From NCBI GenBank assembly GCA_026388715.1, contig JAPLJF010000033.1:1-64000 (forward strand): 64,000 nt of DNA, written 5' to 3'. This DNA is from Deltaproteobacteria bacterium (GTDB lineage Bacteria; Desulfobacterota; Desulfobulbia; Desulfobulbales; Desulfocapsaceae). Shown here piece after piece: positions 45,458-53,520 of the stretch. A program made the position numbers and the translations under genes. Under the pieces are notes generated by a model. That model saw nothing but the letters and a program-made list of their open reading frames with translations. It did no database searches and had not been told where the DNA came from. The first letter of the stretch is position 1, and each line of letters begins with the position of its first letter.

Positions 45458-45562
45458 ATGAAAAAGATCCTCAGCAAAGAAACCCTGGTTAAGGAGGCTG
45501 CCTTCTGGAAAAAGATGGGCAAGGCCATTAAAAAAAATCGCGGTAGGCTTTGCCACAAATGA
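45458..45562 (+). CDS. Candidate RiPP precursor with possible selenocysteine codons
   Basis: 34 residues to the first UGA (45560-45562), opening M-K-K-I-L-S-K-E-T-L and rich in lysine, with a single Cys in R-L-C-H-K just before the stop. GGAGGTGA precedes the ATG. The same frame continues K-G, a second UGA (45569-45571), K-T-E and then UAA at 45581-45583. The hairpin 45584-45599 begins 12 bases after the second UGA, with the loop 18 and 27 bases from the two UGAs. Readthrough would give a 41-residue peptide with two Sec. A radical SAM/SPASM maturase follows 135 bases downstream, the usual layout for a modified peptide. The coding call is moderate; the Sec reading is a hypothesis. Confidence 0.6.
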   Translation: MKKILSKETLVKEAAFWKKMGKAIKKNRGRLCHK

Positions 45563-45583
45563 AAGGGCTGAAAGACTGAATAA

Positions 45584-45599
45584 GTTGCCGGTCGGCAAC
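45584..45599 (+). promoter_or_regulatory. SECIS-like hairpin
   Basis: GTTGCC-GGTC-GGCAAC, a 6-bp stem with loop GGUC. The bacterial SECIS of E. coli fdhF, as I recall it, has GUUGCAGGUCUGCACC starting 12 bases after the UGA. The stem, loop and spacing are the same here. Confidence 0.55.
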
Positions 45600-45609
45600 G
45601 AAGCCCAAC

Positions 45610-45650
45610 GGGCAGATGTGATCGGACGATGCATCTGCCCATTTTTTTTC
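45610..45650 (+). terminator. Rho-independent terminator between precursor and maturase
   Basis: Stem GGGCAGATG / CATCTGCCC with a following run of eight T. It would let the precursor be made in excess over the downstream enzyme. Confidence 0.8.
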
Positions 45651-45697
45651 ATTATGAAGTGAATATCATCTTCTGTTGAACAGAGGTCAAAAAACCG

Positions 45698-46747
45698 ATG
45701 CCCATTAGCAGTTTCCAGGAATTCTTTGTCCAATGGCACCTGACCGAAAGATGCAACCTGCGCTGCAGCCACTGCTATCAAACGGGCGGCAAGATCGCTG
45801 AACTTTCCCTGGCCGAGATCCGGGAGGTGCTGGACGAAATTGTCGAGATGCTTGCGGCCTGGAGCAAGGCTTACCAGGTTGAGTTTTCCCCGAGTTTTAA
45901 CGTCACCGGCGGCGAGCCCTTCCTTCGCGATGACCTTTTCGATATTCTCCACGACATGAGATCCCGGGGGTTCGCCACCTATCTGCTGACCAACGGCACC
46001 CTGATAGATGCCCAAAAGGCGGCGGCGCTGGCCGAGTGCGGCGTAAAAGGCGTCCAGGTGAGTATCGAGGGGCCGGAAGAAATTCACGACCAGATCCGGG
46101 GCCAGGGCAGTTTCAGTGCTTCCTGCCAAGGCGTCGCCCATCTTCTTGCCGCCGGTCATAAAGTGACCCTGAATGCCACCCTGTCGGAGATCAATGCTGA
46201 AAAATTCCACGACCTGGTTGATATTGCCACCTTGCTCGGGGTCCAGCGGCTGGGATTTTCACGACTGGTGCCTTCTGGCCGGGGCCTGGACCTGGTCGAC
46301 CAGATGATCGGCCGGGACAAGCTCCGGGAAATATATGAGGCTATCTTTGCCCTCTCCACCCCTGGTCTTGAGATCGTCACCGGTGACCCTGTGGCCTCGC
46401 AGATGAGAAATGGGGACGGAGCGGATGATTGCGGATCGATAGCGACCGGCGGTTGCGCCGCCGGGGTTGCGGGCCTGACGCTCCTCCCTGACGGCACCGT
46501 CACCCCCTGCCGGAGGCTGGCAGTTCCAATCGGCAATGTACGGGAGGATTCGTTAAGGGAGATCTGGGCTGGTTCCGAGATTCTTGAACAACTTCGGGAC
46601 CGTAGCCGATATAAAGGTCGATGCGGCAGTTGCGCCAGGTGGGCTCATTGTCGGGGCTGCCGGGCAATCGCCTACGCCCATTCTCTTTCCCGGGGCAGGG
46701 GTGACCTCCTGGCCGAAGACCCCCAGTGTTTTATCAATTGTGCTTAA
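45698..46747 (+). CDS. Radical SAM/SPASM peptide maturase
   Basis: 349 residues. The 4Fe-4S radical SAM motif C19-x3-C23-x2-C26 (C-N-L-R-C-S-H-C) is followed by G-G-E-P-F near residue 72. The C-terminal SPASM region has C-R-R-L-A-V-P-I-G-N and C-G-S-C...H-C-R-G-C-R, ligating auxiliary clusters. This architecture is that of peptide-modifying enzymes such as those acting on RiPP precursors. It lies directly after a tiny lysine-rich gene. Selenobiotic-type (SbtM-like) maturases are a possible match given the UGA codons, but I cannot confirm the subfamily. Confidence 0.85.
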   Translation: MPISSFQEFFVQWHLTERCNLRCSHCYQTGGKIAELSLAEIREVLDEIVEMLAAWSKAYQVEFSPSFNVTGGEPFLRDDLFDILHDMRSRGFATYLLTNGTLIDAQKAAALAECGVKGVQVSIEGPEEIHDQIRGQGSFSASCQGVAHLLAAGHKVTLNATLSEINAEKFHDLVDIATLLGVQRLGFSRLVPSGRGLDLVDQMIGRDKLREIYEAIFALSTPGLEIVTGDPVASQMRNGDGADDCGSIATGGCAAGVAGLTLLPDGTVTPCRRLAVPIGNVREDSLREIWAGSEILEQLRDRSRYKGRCGSCARWAHCRGCRAIAYAHSLSRGRGDLLAEDPQCFINCA

Positions 46748-46768
46748 CCAATACCAAGGAGAAGTTTC

Positions 46769-47302
46769 ATGGCGAAATGGAATATTGATCCTGATCATTC
46801 GGTAGCGGCATTCAATGTGCGGCACATGATGGCCGCCCATGTCCGCGGCCAGTTCAACAAATTAAGCGGTTCGGCCCGGTTCGACCCGGCTGATCGCTCC
46901 TCTTTTTCCCTGGAAGTTACCATTGATGCCACCGGTCTTTATACTGGTATCGCACAACGGGACGCACATCTTTCCAGTCCCGATTTTTTCGACCTGGCAA
47001 TCTACCCGACCATATCCTTTAAAAGTACTGGCTTCAAGGCGTCAGATGGTGGCGGAAGGCTCGCCGGCGATTTGACCATTCACGGTGTCACTCAACCGAT
47101 CACCCTGGATGTCAAGTTTTCAGGACCCGTGACCTGTCCTGAGGACTTCGGCGGAGAGACCATCCTCGGCATCACAGCTACAGCCTCGATAAATCGTGAA
47201 GAATTCGGCATGTCCTGGAACATGCCCATGAATGACGGGGGCGTGGTGGTCGGCAAGGATATCTGGATTGATCTTGATATCGAGGCCGATCTGGAAGAAT
47301 AA
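46769..47302 (+). CDS. YceI-family lipid-binding protein, cytoplasmic form
   Basis: 177 residues. The YceI lipocalin-like barrel is recognised by W-N-I-D-P-D-H-S, F-N-V-R-H-M, G-Q-F-N-K-L-S-G, the H-L-S-S-P-D-F-F-D block near 68 and G-D-L-T-I-H-G-V-T. These bind polyisoprenoids or amphiphiles. No signal peptide is present, unlike E. coli YceI. AAGGAGAAG precedes the start. It is 21 bases after the radical SAM gene, so possibly co-transcribed with it. Confidence 0.9.
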   Translation: MAKWNIDPDHSVAAFNVRHMMAAHVRGQFNKLSGSARFDPADRSSFSLEVTIDATGLYTGIAQRDAHLSSPDFFDLAIYPTISFKSTGFKASDGGGRLAGDLTIHGVTQPITLDVKFSGPVTCPEDFGGETILGITATASINREEFGMSWNMPMNDGGVVVGKDIWIDLDIEADLEE

Positions 47303-47318
47303 ATCCTATTGGACAGAA

Positions 47319-47350
47319 AAGGGGTCTTTTAAAGACTGACCCCTTTTTCA
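47319..47350 (+). terminator. Rho-independent terminator after the YceI gene
   Basis: AAGGGGTC / GACCCCTT stem followed by TTTTT, 17 bases after the stop codon. Confidence 0.85.
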
Positions 47351-47370
47351 TTTTTTATGTCACTCAAGAA

Positions 47371-47820
47371 TTACGTAAGATATTCCCGGTCCTTCTTTTC
47401 GGCCGGTTCCCGCAGCCAGGTGTAATAGAGTGCCGCCCCCACCAGAAAATCCGCCCAGGCCAAACCGATATCCGGCAGAGTCGATTTGAAAAGCAGCTGA
47501 TAAAAGGGCTGGGGTGGCTCCGCGGCCAGCTTGACGATGGAGATGTGCGCCATCAGCACCGTGCCGAAAATAACCAGCATCCCGTTCAGAACGTAGCCGT
47601 AAACGGCGGTCCGGCGAGTGGTGAAGAGCAGGCTCACCACCACCAGGTCCAGCAGGGGAAAGATGCTGGCCGCCAGAAAGGAGCCATTGAACAGGGTCTG
47701 CCCTGGATTGGCCTTGTCTGGCACCAGGAAGGGGTGAATGCGGAGATGGAGATAGAGCGCGACTGCCGCCATCAGGACCAGGGCGGTAAGAAGCAGATGT
47801 CTTATGGTTCGGTCATTCAT
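47371..47820 (-). CDS. Four-helix membrane protein of unknown function
   Basis: 149 residues from the ATG at 47820, which overlaps the stop of the preceding tiny gene by 4 bases; the open frame reaches 47886. Four hydrophobic helices (about 9-28, 48-66, 75-95 and 115-137) and a charged C-terminus. L-R-I-H-P-F near 26 and several histidines could be cofactor ligands. I do not recognise the family. It is the last of three small membrane-protein genes, suggesting a small inner-membrane complex. Confidence 0.65.
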   Translation of the reverse strand: MNDRTIRHLLLTALVLMAAVALYLHLRIHPFLVPDKANPGQTLFNGSFLAASIFPLLDLVVVSLLFTTRRTAVYGYVLNGMLVIFGTVLMAHISIVKLAAEPPQPFYQLLFKSTLPDIGLAWADFLVGAALYYTWLREPAEKKDREYLT

Positions 47821-47921
47821 GGCGTGAACCTTGTAATGGAGCCGAGCCAGAAGGTCAGCCCGATAACGATCAGATGCAGAATCCACCAGCCCGGCTGGTA
47901 ACGCATAAAGTATTTGAGCAT
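47817..47921 (-). CDS. 34-residue single-helix membrane protein
   Basis: M-L-K-Y-F-M-R-Y-Q-P-G-W-W-I-L-H is followed by a hydrophobic helix, I-V-I-G-L-T-F-W-L. Its start has GGAGG within the end of the previous gene, and its stop overlaps the next start (ATGA). Such single-helix subunits usually belong to multi-subunit membrane complexes. Not assigned to a family. Confidence 0.6.
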   Translation of the reverse strand: MLKYFMRYQPGWWILHLIVIGLTFWLGSITRFTP

Positions 47922-47925
47922 GGTT

Positions 47926-48039
47926 TCAGCCTCCGTAGATTAGATGACCGAGGGTGTAGACGGTGGCGATGGCCACGGTGTGCAGCAACCACCAGCGGAC
48001 CGAGAGAAAGGGCGTCAGGTTTCGGAAAGGTGGTTTCAT
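47926..48039 (-). CDS. 37-residue single-helix membrane protein
   Basis: M-K-P-P-F-R-N-L-T-P-F-L-S-V-R-W-W opens a helix that runs through H-T-V-A-I-A-T-V-Y-T-L-G-H. GGAGA lies upstream of the ATG. First gene of the three-gene cluster; 4 bases separate its stop from the next start. The R-W-W and paired histidines resemble the next gene's layout, so the two may be distant relatives. Confidence 0.6.
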   Translation of the reverse strand: MKPPFRNLTPFLSVRWWLLHTVAIATVYTLGHLIYGG

Positions 48040-48205
48040 GGGCAGTTCTCCAGAAGAATTGGACGGACGACAGAAAGTAATTATTAAAAGACTATCATAT
48101 TTCCCAGGCAGACAACAAAAATTTTCAATCCAACTCTACCCATATTTTCAAGGTTATCTCAATCTTGCCCCAATTCTGTATTGACATCAGTATGGTGGCG
48201 ATAAA

Positions 48206-48347
48206 GGGTACCTTGAAAAATCAGGATTTTTGTTCAAGATCAAGGCGTGAGAAAAAATTTACCGCATGCATATAAGTTAATATTCCGAGGATAAAATTTT
48301 TTGAACACCGCAGAGATTGGGCAAAAAGACAATTTTTCAAGGCCCCC
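48206..48347. mobile_element. MITE-like element type 2, copy B
   Basis: 142 bases, same element and orientation as 41914-42054, flanked on both sides by TAAA. A 4-base target duplication seen in both copies supports true transposition. The rest of 48040-48630 has no supported gene. Confidence 0.85.
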
Positions 48348-48630
48348 TAAAGAAAGACGGAACCGTAGATCGTATTGATAGCCCCCCATCCCTCTTCCCT
48401 TGCTCAATCAAACTGGTTATGCTCTATGAGGCAGGTCATTATTCCTCCCTTTTGGTTTGAGGGGGTTCATCAGGGTCCGAAAGGATACTTCACGGCCTGC
48501 TTTCAGCTGGCCCAAATCAAATTTACAGAAGAATATTGCCATACCTTAACTATTAAAGAGTGTGTGACTTCATGGCACTTGTGATGAAACAATGGAAGCC
48601 TGAAGTGATATGTCTTACCTGGAGGTTATT

Positions 48631-49278
48631 ATGAAAGTACTTGGTGTTTCCGGTTCACCCATTAAAAACAGCAATACAGATCGGGCCTTAAAAATTGTCC
48701 TTGAGGCCACCTCTCTGAAAAGTGAATTCATCAAATTAAGTGATTATAATTTGGGGCCGTGTGATGCCTGCCTGGGTTGTATCAAAACCAACAAGTGTAT
48801 TAAAAAAGATGACGGGGTCATGCTCGCTGAAAAGACCTACAAGGCCGACGCCATCATCATCGCCGGCTTTACTCCCTATTCTTCACTTGATAGCCGCACC
48901 AAGGCCTATATGGAACGGCTTTATCCTCTGCGACATCGCCATGGTTTGATGGCAGGCAAACCTGGTGGGGCCATTATTACCAGTGCCATTCCCCATGGAC
49001 ATGAAGGATGGCCTCCTGCCACTGAAATTGGCATTCAGGCCATCAAGGATTTCATGATGGAAGAAGGGATGAAGTTTATTGGCGGGGTGTCTTTACTTAG
49101 CAATGTCCCCTGTATACGTTGCGGTCAGGATGGCCAGTGTCAGATGTCTAGCTTAAAGATGATCCATGGCCAGGATGCCACCCCGGAAAGCGTGGGCATA
49201 AATGATTTTGAAAATGACCCGAAAAAGGTCGCCGAGTTGGAACAATTGGGAGAAGCAATCAGAAATTCTCTTTATTAG
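48631..49278 (+). CDS. NADPH-dependent FMN reductase / flavodoxin-fold iron-sulfur flavoprotein
   Basis: 215 residues from the ATG at 48631 (GGAGG 5 bases upstream). The flavodoxin-like FMN-binding start is M-K-V-L-G-V-S-G-S-P. It is followed by a cysteine cluster C-D-A-C-L-G-C...C near residue 45, which in iron-sulfur flavoproteins binds a 4Fe-4S cluster. A second pair occurs in C-I-R-C-G-Q-D-G-Q-C near 170. It probably transfers electrons in anaerobic metabolism. Standalone gene. Confidence 0.85.
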   Translation: MKVLGVSGSPIKNSNTDRALKIVLEATSLKSEFIKLSDYNLGPCDACLGCIKTNKCIKKDDGVMLAEKTYKADAIIIAGFTPYSSLDSRTKAYMERLYPLRHRHGLMAGKPGGAIITSAIPHGHEGWPPATEIGIQAIKDFMMEEGMKFIGGVSLLSNVPCIRCGQDGQCQMSSLKMIHGQDATPESVGINDFENDPKKVAELEQLGEAIRNSLY

Positions 49279-49348
49279 CAACAAGTGAAAGCAAACATAA
49301 AAATTCACACTGGCCCCTGGCCCCTCTCAGCTGTTTCGAGGCAGCCCC

Positions 49349-51703
49349 CTAATGGACGTGGAAATAGTAACGGTTCATATCAAAGAGTCCGCCCAGCACC
49401 GGCTCATCTTCATTAAAGCGCTTTTGAAACCAGTCATAGGTCTCCCATAATCGGTCGTCCGCCCTGTTCACGCCATACTTGGCCAACCGCGCCAGGTCTT
49501 TGGGACTGGCATCAAAATGGGCAAGGAAATCGATAAAATCGGGCAGGTCCTTCTCCTGCACATCAAAGAAATAGTTCGGGTAGGAGCCGATGAGACCATT
49601 AATGAAATCGGCGCTGTCCTTTGATGGATCAAGGCGGTCATCCTCATTCAACAGGAATGCGACATTGTCATGCCAGCGATTGATCACTATGGAAAATGCG
49701 ATATCACGCCCCTTCTCCCGTCGTATCCTCATAAAGGCGAGATTGGCGTTGCTATTATTGACCATGGCGAAAAACGGTGTTCCGGGCCGGGAAAGAGCGC
49801 GAAAGGCCCGCATATAGTCGTCAGTTGTTTCATACTTGTCAGGCAGCTGCGGATAATCGGCCCCTGCCCGCAGGTAATTCACCTTGTCGAAGGCGATCTT
49901 TGTCGCCGGCAGGAGGTGGCTGTCCACGACATGCTCGACGAACTCGCGTTTCGGGTCATCCGTTTTGTAGGATATTTTCGCCGGCAGGGCGGAAGGATAG
50001 TAGCCGATCTTCTCGGGATCGACCCCTTTGTACCACGACTGCATGATCTCCTGCCGGCTTCCCGGGGGAAGAAAATCCAGGAAATTGCTCTCCCCTTCGA
50101 CGCGCAGCTCATCCATGTAGAGCCGGATCGCCAACATGTGGCCGGCCGTGCCATAGACGTCAAAACCGGCAACGAGGGCATAATAGATCCGCTCCAGCAG
50201 TGGATAGTCGAGGACCCACAGGGTTTTGGGCAGATTGCCCAAGGCCCCCTTGTGCACCGAGGCGCTTTGGTAATGGCGATAGATGGTCAGCAGCGGGGCA
50301 TCGGCGGCCCGATTCCCCTTCCAGATGGACTCATAGCCGAGGCCGGCGTAGTTTAATGTGGTATAGAGATCCTGTCTGGCCTTGTAGAACTCCGCAGCCA
50401 ACTTGCGGTGCTCGTCGGTGAGCGCCGAAAAGATGCGCATGTCGCTCCCCTTCTCAATGGGCATCCGCAGCTTGTCGCTGTACAGCTTCAGAAAACCGGG
50501 ATAGGCCACGCTCGGATCATGGTCCGGGTCCACAAACATGACCCAGAAATGGTCATCGATGACATTGAGGGCGATCTGGCCCTTGCAGACCGGGCCGTGG
50601 ATGAAGGTCATGATGGCGTAGTGGGCATTGTCCAGCAGGAATTGATAGCGCGAGCGCGGCGGGATCTGCTCAAAGGTGACAAACGGGTTGGCGCTCAATT
50701 TCGGGTCATAGCCCATCAGGTGCGGCGACTGCAGCCATTCCGGCTGGATGAACAGCTCGTTGAAACGCTGCAGTTGGGCGTCATCAAAATTAAAGACCAT
50801 ATGGGTCTTGTAGACGATGGTGGAGTAGATCTTGCGGAAGCGGTAATAGACCCGCTCGACGCCGGGATCGTCATAGGGACGGACGGTGGCAATCAGGTCC
50901 AGGGGCTGGCCGGGGGCCGTCCGCGAGCGCACCAGTTCATAAAACTCATTGGTCGGGGTGCCGAACTTCAGGTGGGCCAGGAACAGATGTTCGTAGAGGT
51001 AGCGTGCCGTCATGGCATGCTTGGCATCGTCCTGGTTCAGAAAGGCTTCCCACTGCACGACGGCCCGCGCGTCGCTCGCTTTCGGCGTCGTCAGTTCCGC
51101 CTGCTGGGCGGCATCCGGCCCCTTTGCGCCCTGGACCAGCCAGCCGGCTATGAGGTCAAACTCATCCTGCTTGAGCGGGGGGAATCCAAAGGGCATGCCG
51201 TTGTTTGGATGCTTTTCCAGATAGCTGCCAAGCTCTTTCCCGTTTTCCGAGCAAGTCAGATCGTCCGCTTCAGCCCGGTACTCCCCCACGCTCTTCGGGT
51301 TTTTCATCTTATGGGACAGTATCTGAATCATGAGCGAGTCATTCAATCCATTGGCAACGGTGCTCTCGGTAACGCTGACGAATTTTTTCTTGCGCCATTC
51401 CGCGGTTGTCTGCGCATCGGTAAAGAGACGGGTCGGATCCATGGCGATGAGTCGCGAGGAATTATAAATGGCTCTCTTTGTGGCCCCGCGATCCACCCCC
51501 TCAAAGGAGTCGATCTTAAGCTGACAGGGCGAATTATAGCAGGAGTGGCAGACCGTGCAGCGCTTGTCGAGAAGCGGCTTAACTTCCCTTTGGTAATCAA
51601 TGGTCCTGGTCGGGATCTTGAACGCCACAGGCGGGAGGGCTTTGGCGGCACATCCGGCAAGGAACAAGGCCAGCACGAAAACTGGAAGGAATGTAATTCT
51701 CAT
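49349..51703 (-). CDS. cti: Fatty acid cis/trans isomerase, heme c type
   Basis: 784 residues, normal for Cti. A lipobox-like signal (L-A-G-C near residue 18) precedes a c-type heme site C-T-V-C-H near 49. The long C-terminal part shows family phrases such as D-R-L-D-P-S-K-D and Y-P-N-Y-F-F-D-V. The enzyme converts cis- to trans-unsaturated phospholipid acyl chains in the periplasm under membrane stress. Standalone gene with a MITE about 40 bases upstream of its start. Region 51704-52196 holds the MITE and a dispersed repeat but no gene. Confidence 0.92.
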   Translation of the reverse strand: MRITFLPVFVLALFLAGCAAKALPPVAFKIPTRTIDYQREVKPLLDKRCTVCHSCYNSPCQLKIDSFEGVDRGATKRAIYNSSRLIAMDPTRLFTDAQTTAEWRKKKFVSVTESTVANGLNDSLMIQILSHKMKNPKSVGEYRAEADDLTCSENGKELGSYLEKHPNNGMPFGFPPLKQDEFDLIAGWLVQGAKGPDAAQQAELTTPKASDARAVVQWEAFLNQDDAKHAMTARYLYEHLFLAHLKFGTPTNEFYELVRSRTAPGQPLDLIATVRPYDDPGVERVYYRFRKIYSTIVYKTHMVFNFDDAQLQRFNELFIQPEWLQSPHLMGYDPKLSANPFVTFEQIPPRSRYQFLLDNAHYAIMTFIHGPVCKGQIALNVIDDHFWVMFVDPDHDPSVAYPGFLKLYSDKLRMPIEKGSDMRIFSALTDEHRKLAAEFYKARQDLYTTLNYAGLGYESIWKGNRAADAPLLTIYRHYQSASVHKGALGNLPKTLWVLDYPLLERIYYALVAGFDVYGTAGHMLAIRLYMDELRVEGESNFLDFLPPGSRQEIMQSWYKGVDPEKIGYYPSALPAKISYKTDDPKREFVEHVVDSHLLPATKIAFDKVNYLRAGADYPQLPDKYETTDDYMRAFRALSRPGTPFFAMVNNSNANLAFMRIRREKGRDIAFSIVINRWHDNVAFLLNEDDRLDPSKDSADFINGLIGSYPNYFFDVQEKDLPDFIDFLAHFDASPKDLARLAKYGVNRADDRLWETYDWFQKRFNEDEPVLGGLFDMNRYYFHVH

Positions 51704-51744
51704 GAATAATTCATCTCTGAGGAAAAGTTTGGATCAGACACTTC

Positions 51745-51924
51745 GAGCTTGTCCGTAAATAAATCTTTGGTGCTCGCATCCGGCTTTTGGCCGTCTTTGA
51801 CCGCTCCTCAATCGCAAAATCCTCGCCGTAGCGCTGCTACGGCTGCGGTTTTACTCAATCGTCTCAGCCAAATTCGTCTCAAAATCCGGCGCGATCCCTG
51901 AAAAGCTTATTTACGGACAAGCTC
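51745..51924. mobile_element. MITE-like element type 1, copy B
   Basis: Inverted copy of 30124-30303 with identical termini, bracketed by TTC on both sides (51742-51744 and 51925-51927), a candidate 3-base target duplication. Confidence 0.85.
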
Positions 51925-52097
51925 TTCATCATTTACTGCGTGTTAAACTTTTCCAGGTTGCCCTTCACAGGGTGCTGAATCATAAAGAACTTGGATAAAG
52001 GCGTGGTAATCTTCGGGAGAATAAAAGAGCTCCTCTCTCCTGCGTCCCCGGTTCATGACATGATACCAGGCACCGGGGAATTATTCTATGCGTAAAG

Positions 52098-52160
52098 GTC
52101 TGGGCAGGAATGAATTTTCCCCCAACAATCAAGAAAAGCCAGGAGCGGACTTGACTTCAT
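52098..52160. repeat. Dispersed repeat (GAGCGGACTTGACC family), copy B
   Basis: Shares GAATGAATTTTCCCCCAACA and GGAGCGGACTTGAC with copy A at 45278-45333. Confidence 0.55.
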
Positions 52161-52196
52161 TTTCACCTAGTTAAAATTTTTTCTTTGATTCTCCCC

Positions 52197-53216
52197 TTAT
52201 CCCATCGGGTAAAGAATCTCTTGATTGACGCGGTCACACTCTCTCAGGAGTTCTGTTGAGAGGACAGTTTCCGATGCCTTGAGGGTATCGTCAAGTTGCG
52301 ACGGATTAGTCGCCCCGACGATCGTGCTTGGCACAAAATCAAAGCTGAGCGTCCATGCCGCCGCCATCGTTGCCGGAGCAAGCCCATGTTTTTGGGCGAT
52401 GGCAGCATATTTCTGGGCCGCGGCCAGCGCTCGGTCGTTGGCAAACCGTCCGGCTTGCGCTTTCATCCTCGGATCAGGATTGGCCAGGTAATCCCCGAAG
52501 CGAAAGCCGTCCCACTGCCTGTCCGGCGTATACTTGCCGCTCAATACTCCGCCGGCCAACGGCGAATAAGGGAGGAGGCCGACCTGCTCTTTTTGACAGA
52601 CGATCGCAATTTCATCAAGGAAGCGCCGATTGAGCATGGAAAAGTTGTTCTGGATGCTCTCAAAACGCTTGAAGCCCCGATAACGGCTGGTCTCAAGGGC
52701 CTTCGTCAAACCGTAGGCGTTCTCATTCGATGTCCCGATATATCGCACCTTGCCGCTGCGCACCAGTTGATCGAGAGCTTCAAGGCTCTCTTCAATGGGA
52801 ACGACGTTGTCGGGCCAGTGGATCTGATACAGATCGATGTAATCGGTCTTGAGTCTCCGCAAGCTCCCTTCGACGGCGGTCGTGATATGAAACGCATCGA
52901 TGGCTGTCAGGCCGTACCGCACCGGCGGCACGAACCAGCCATTGGCCGCCCCCGCGACTTTCGTGGCAATGATCATTGAATCTCTTGGCTTATCTGCCAG
53001 CCACTCGCCAAAGATCTCTTCCGTGACCCCATATGTTTCCGCCGTCGGAGGAACGGGATAGACTTCAGCCATATCAAAAAAGTTGACCCCGTTGGCATAG
53101 GCTTTATCAAGGATTTCAAACGATATTTTTCTATCGCATTTTTTCCCGAAGGTCATCGTCCCCATGCAGATGTTGGAGACTCTCAGGCCGCTTTTTCCGA
53201 TATAGTTGTATTTCAT
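52197..53216 (-). CDS. Aldo/keto reductase
   Basis: About 339 residues from the ATG at 53216 (M-K-Y-N-Y-I-G-K-S-G-L-R-V-S). The frame is open 39 codons further but without family similarity. The catalytic tetrad is visible: D and Y in F-F-D-M-A-E-V-Y, K in I-A-T-K-V, H in Y-Q-I-H-W-P-D. The C-terminal I-V-G-A-T-N-P-S-Q binds NADPH. It resembles the Tas/YghZ-type oxidoreductases; substrate unknown. No strong ribosome site is seen. Confidence 0.9.
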   Translation of the reverse strand: MKYNYIGKSGLRVSNICMGTMTFGKKCDRKISFEILDKAYANGVNFFDMAEVYPVPPTAETYGVTEEIFGEWLADKPRDSMIIATKVAGAANGWFVPPVRYGLTAIDAFHITTAVEGSLRRLKTDYIDLYQIHWPDNVVPIEESLEALDQLVRSGKVRYIGTSNENAYGLTKALETSRYRGFKRFESIQNNFSMLNRRFLDEIAIVCQKEQVGLLPYSPLAGGVLSGKYTPDRQWDGFRFGDYLANPDPRMKAQAGRFANDRALAAAQKYAAIAQKHGLAPATMAAAWTLSFDFVPSTIVGATNPSQLDDTLKASETVLSTELLRECDRVNQEILYPMG

Positions 53217-53337
53217 AGAGGTACTAGGAATGTGTTTGAAAATTTTTGAATGGAAATTACCCTTCCACTCGCATTCGGTTGATCGCTGCTGCCACCTCGT
53301 GAAGCCGGGGCAGAGCGAGTGTCCAGGCTTCATCTTT

Positions 53338-53381
53338 ATTGGCGCATTACGTCAACAAATGCGCCAATAAAATGGCGCATT
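53338..53381. repeat. Clustered inverted repeats of GGCGCATT
   Basis: ATTGGCGCATT, AATGCGCCAAT and AATGGCGCATT follow each other within 44 bases, about 120 bases upstream of the aldo/keto reductase ATG. Could be an operator or a REP-like element. Confidence 0.4.
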
Positions 53382-53520
53382 AATAATTTGTGGGCCAATA
53401 GAGGTGGCACAATTTATATTGAAAGGTGCATAATTCGTACGGTTTGCGTTTTTGGCCTTAAAAACGTCATTATAGCTCCGAAAAAGACCTACCTTCAACA
53501 ATGATTATCAATGTTCTCAG

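Noticed and set aside
50408-51709. 433-codon plus-strand frame opposite cti
   Set aside because: Antisense to a clear fatty acid isomerase gene, no recognisable domain.
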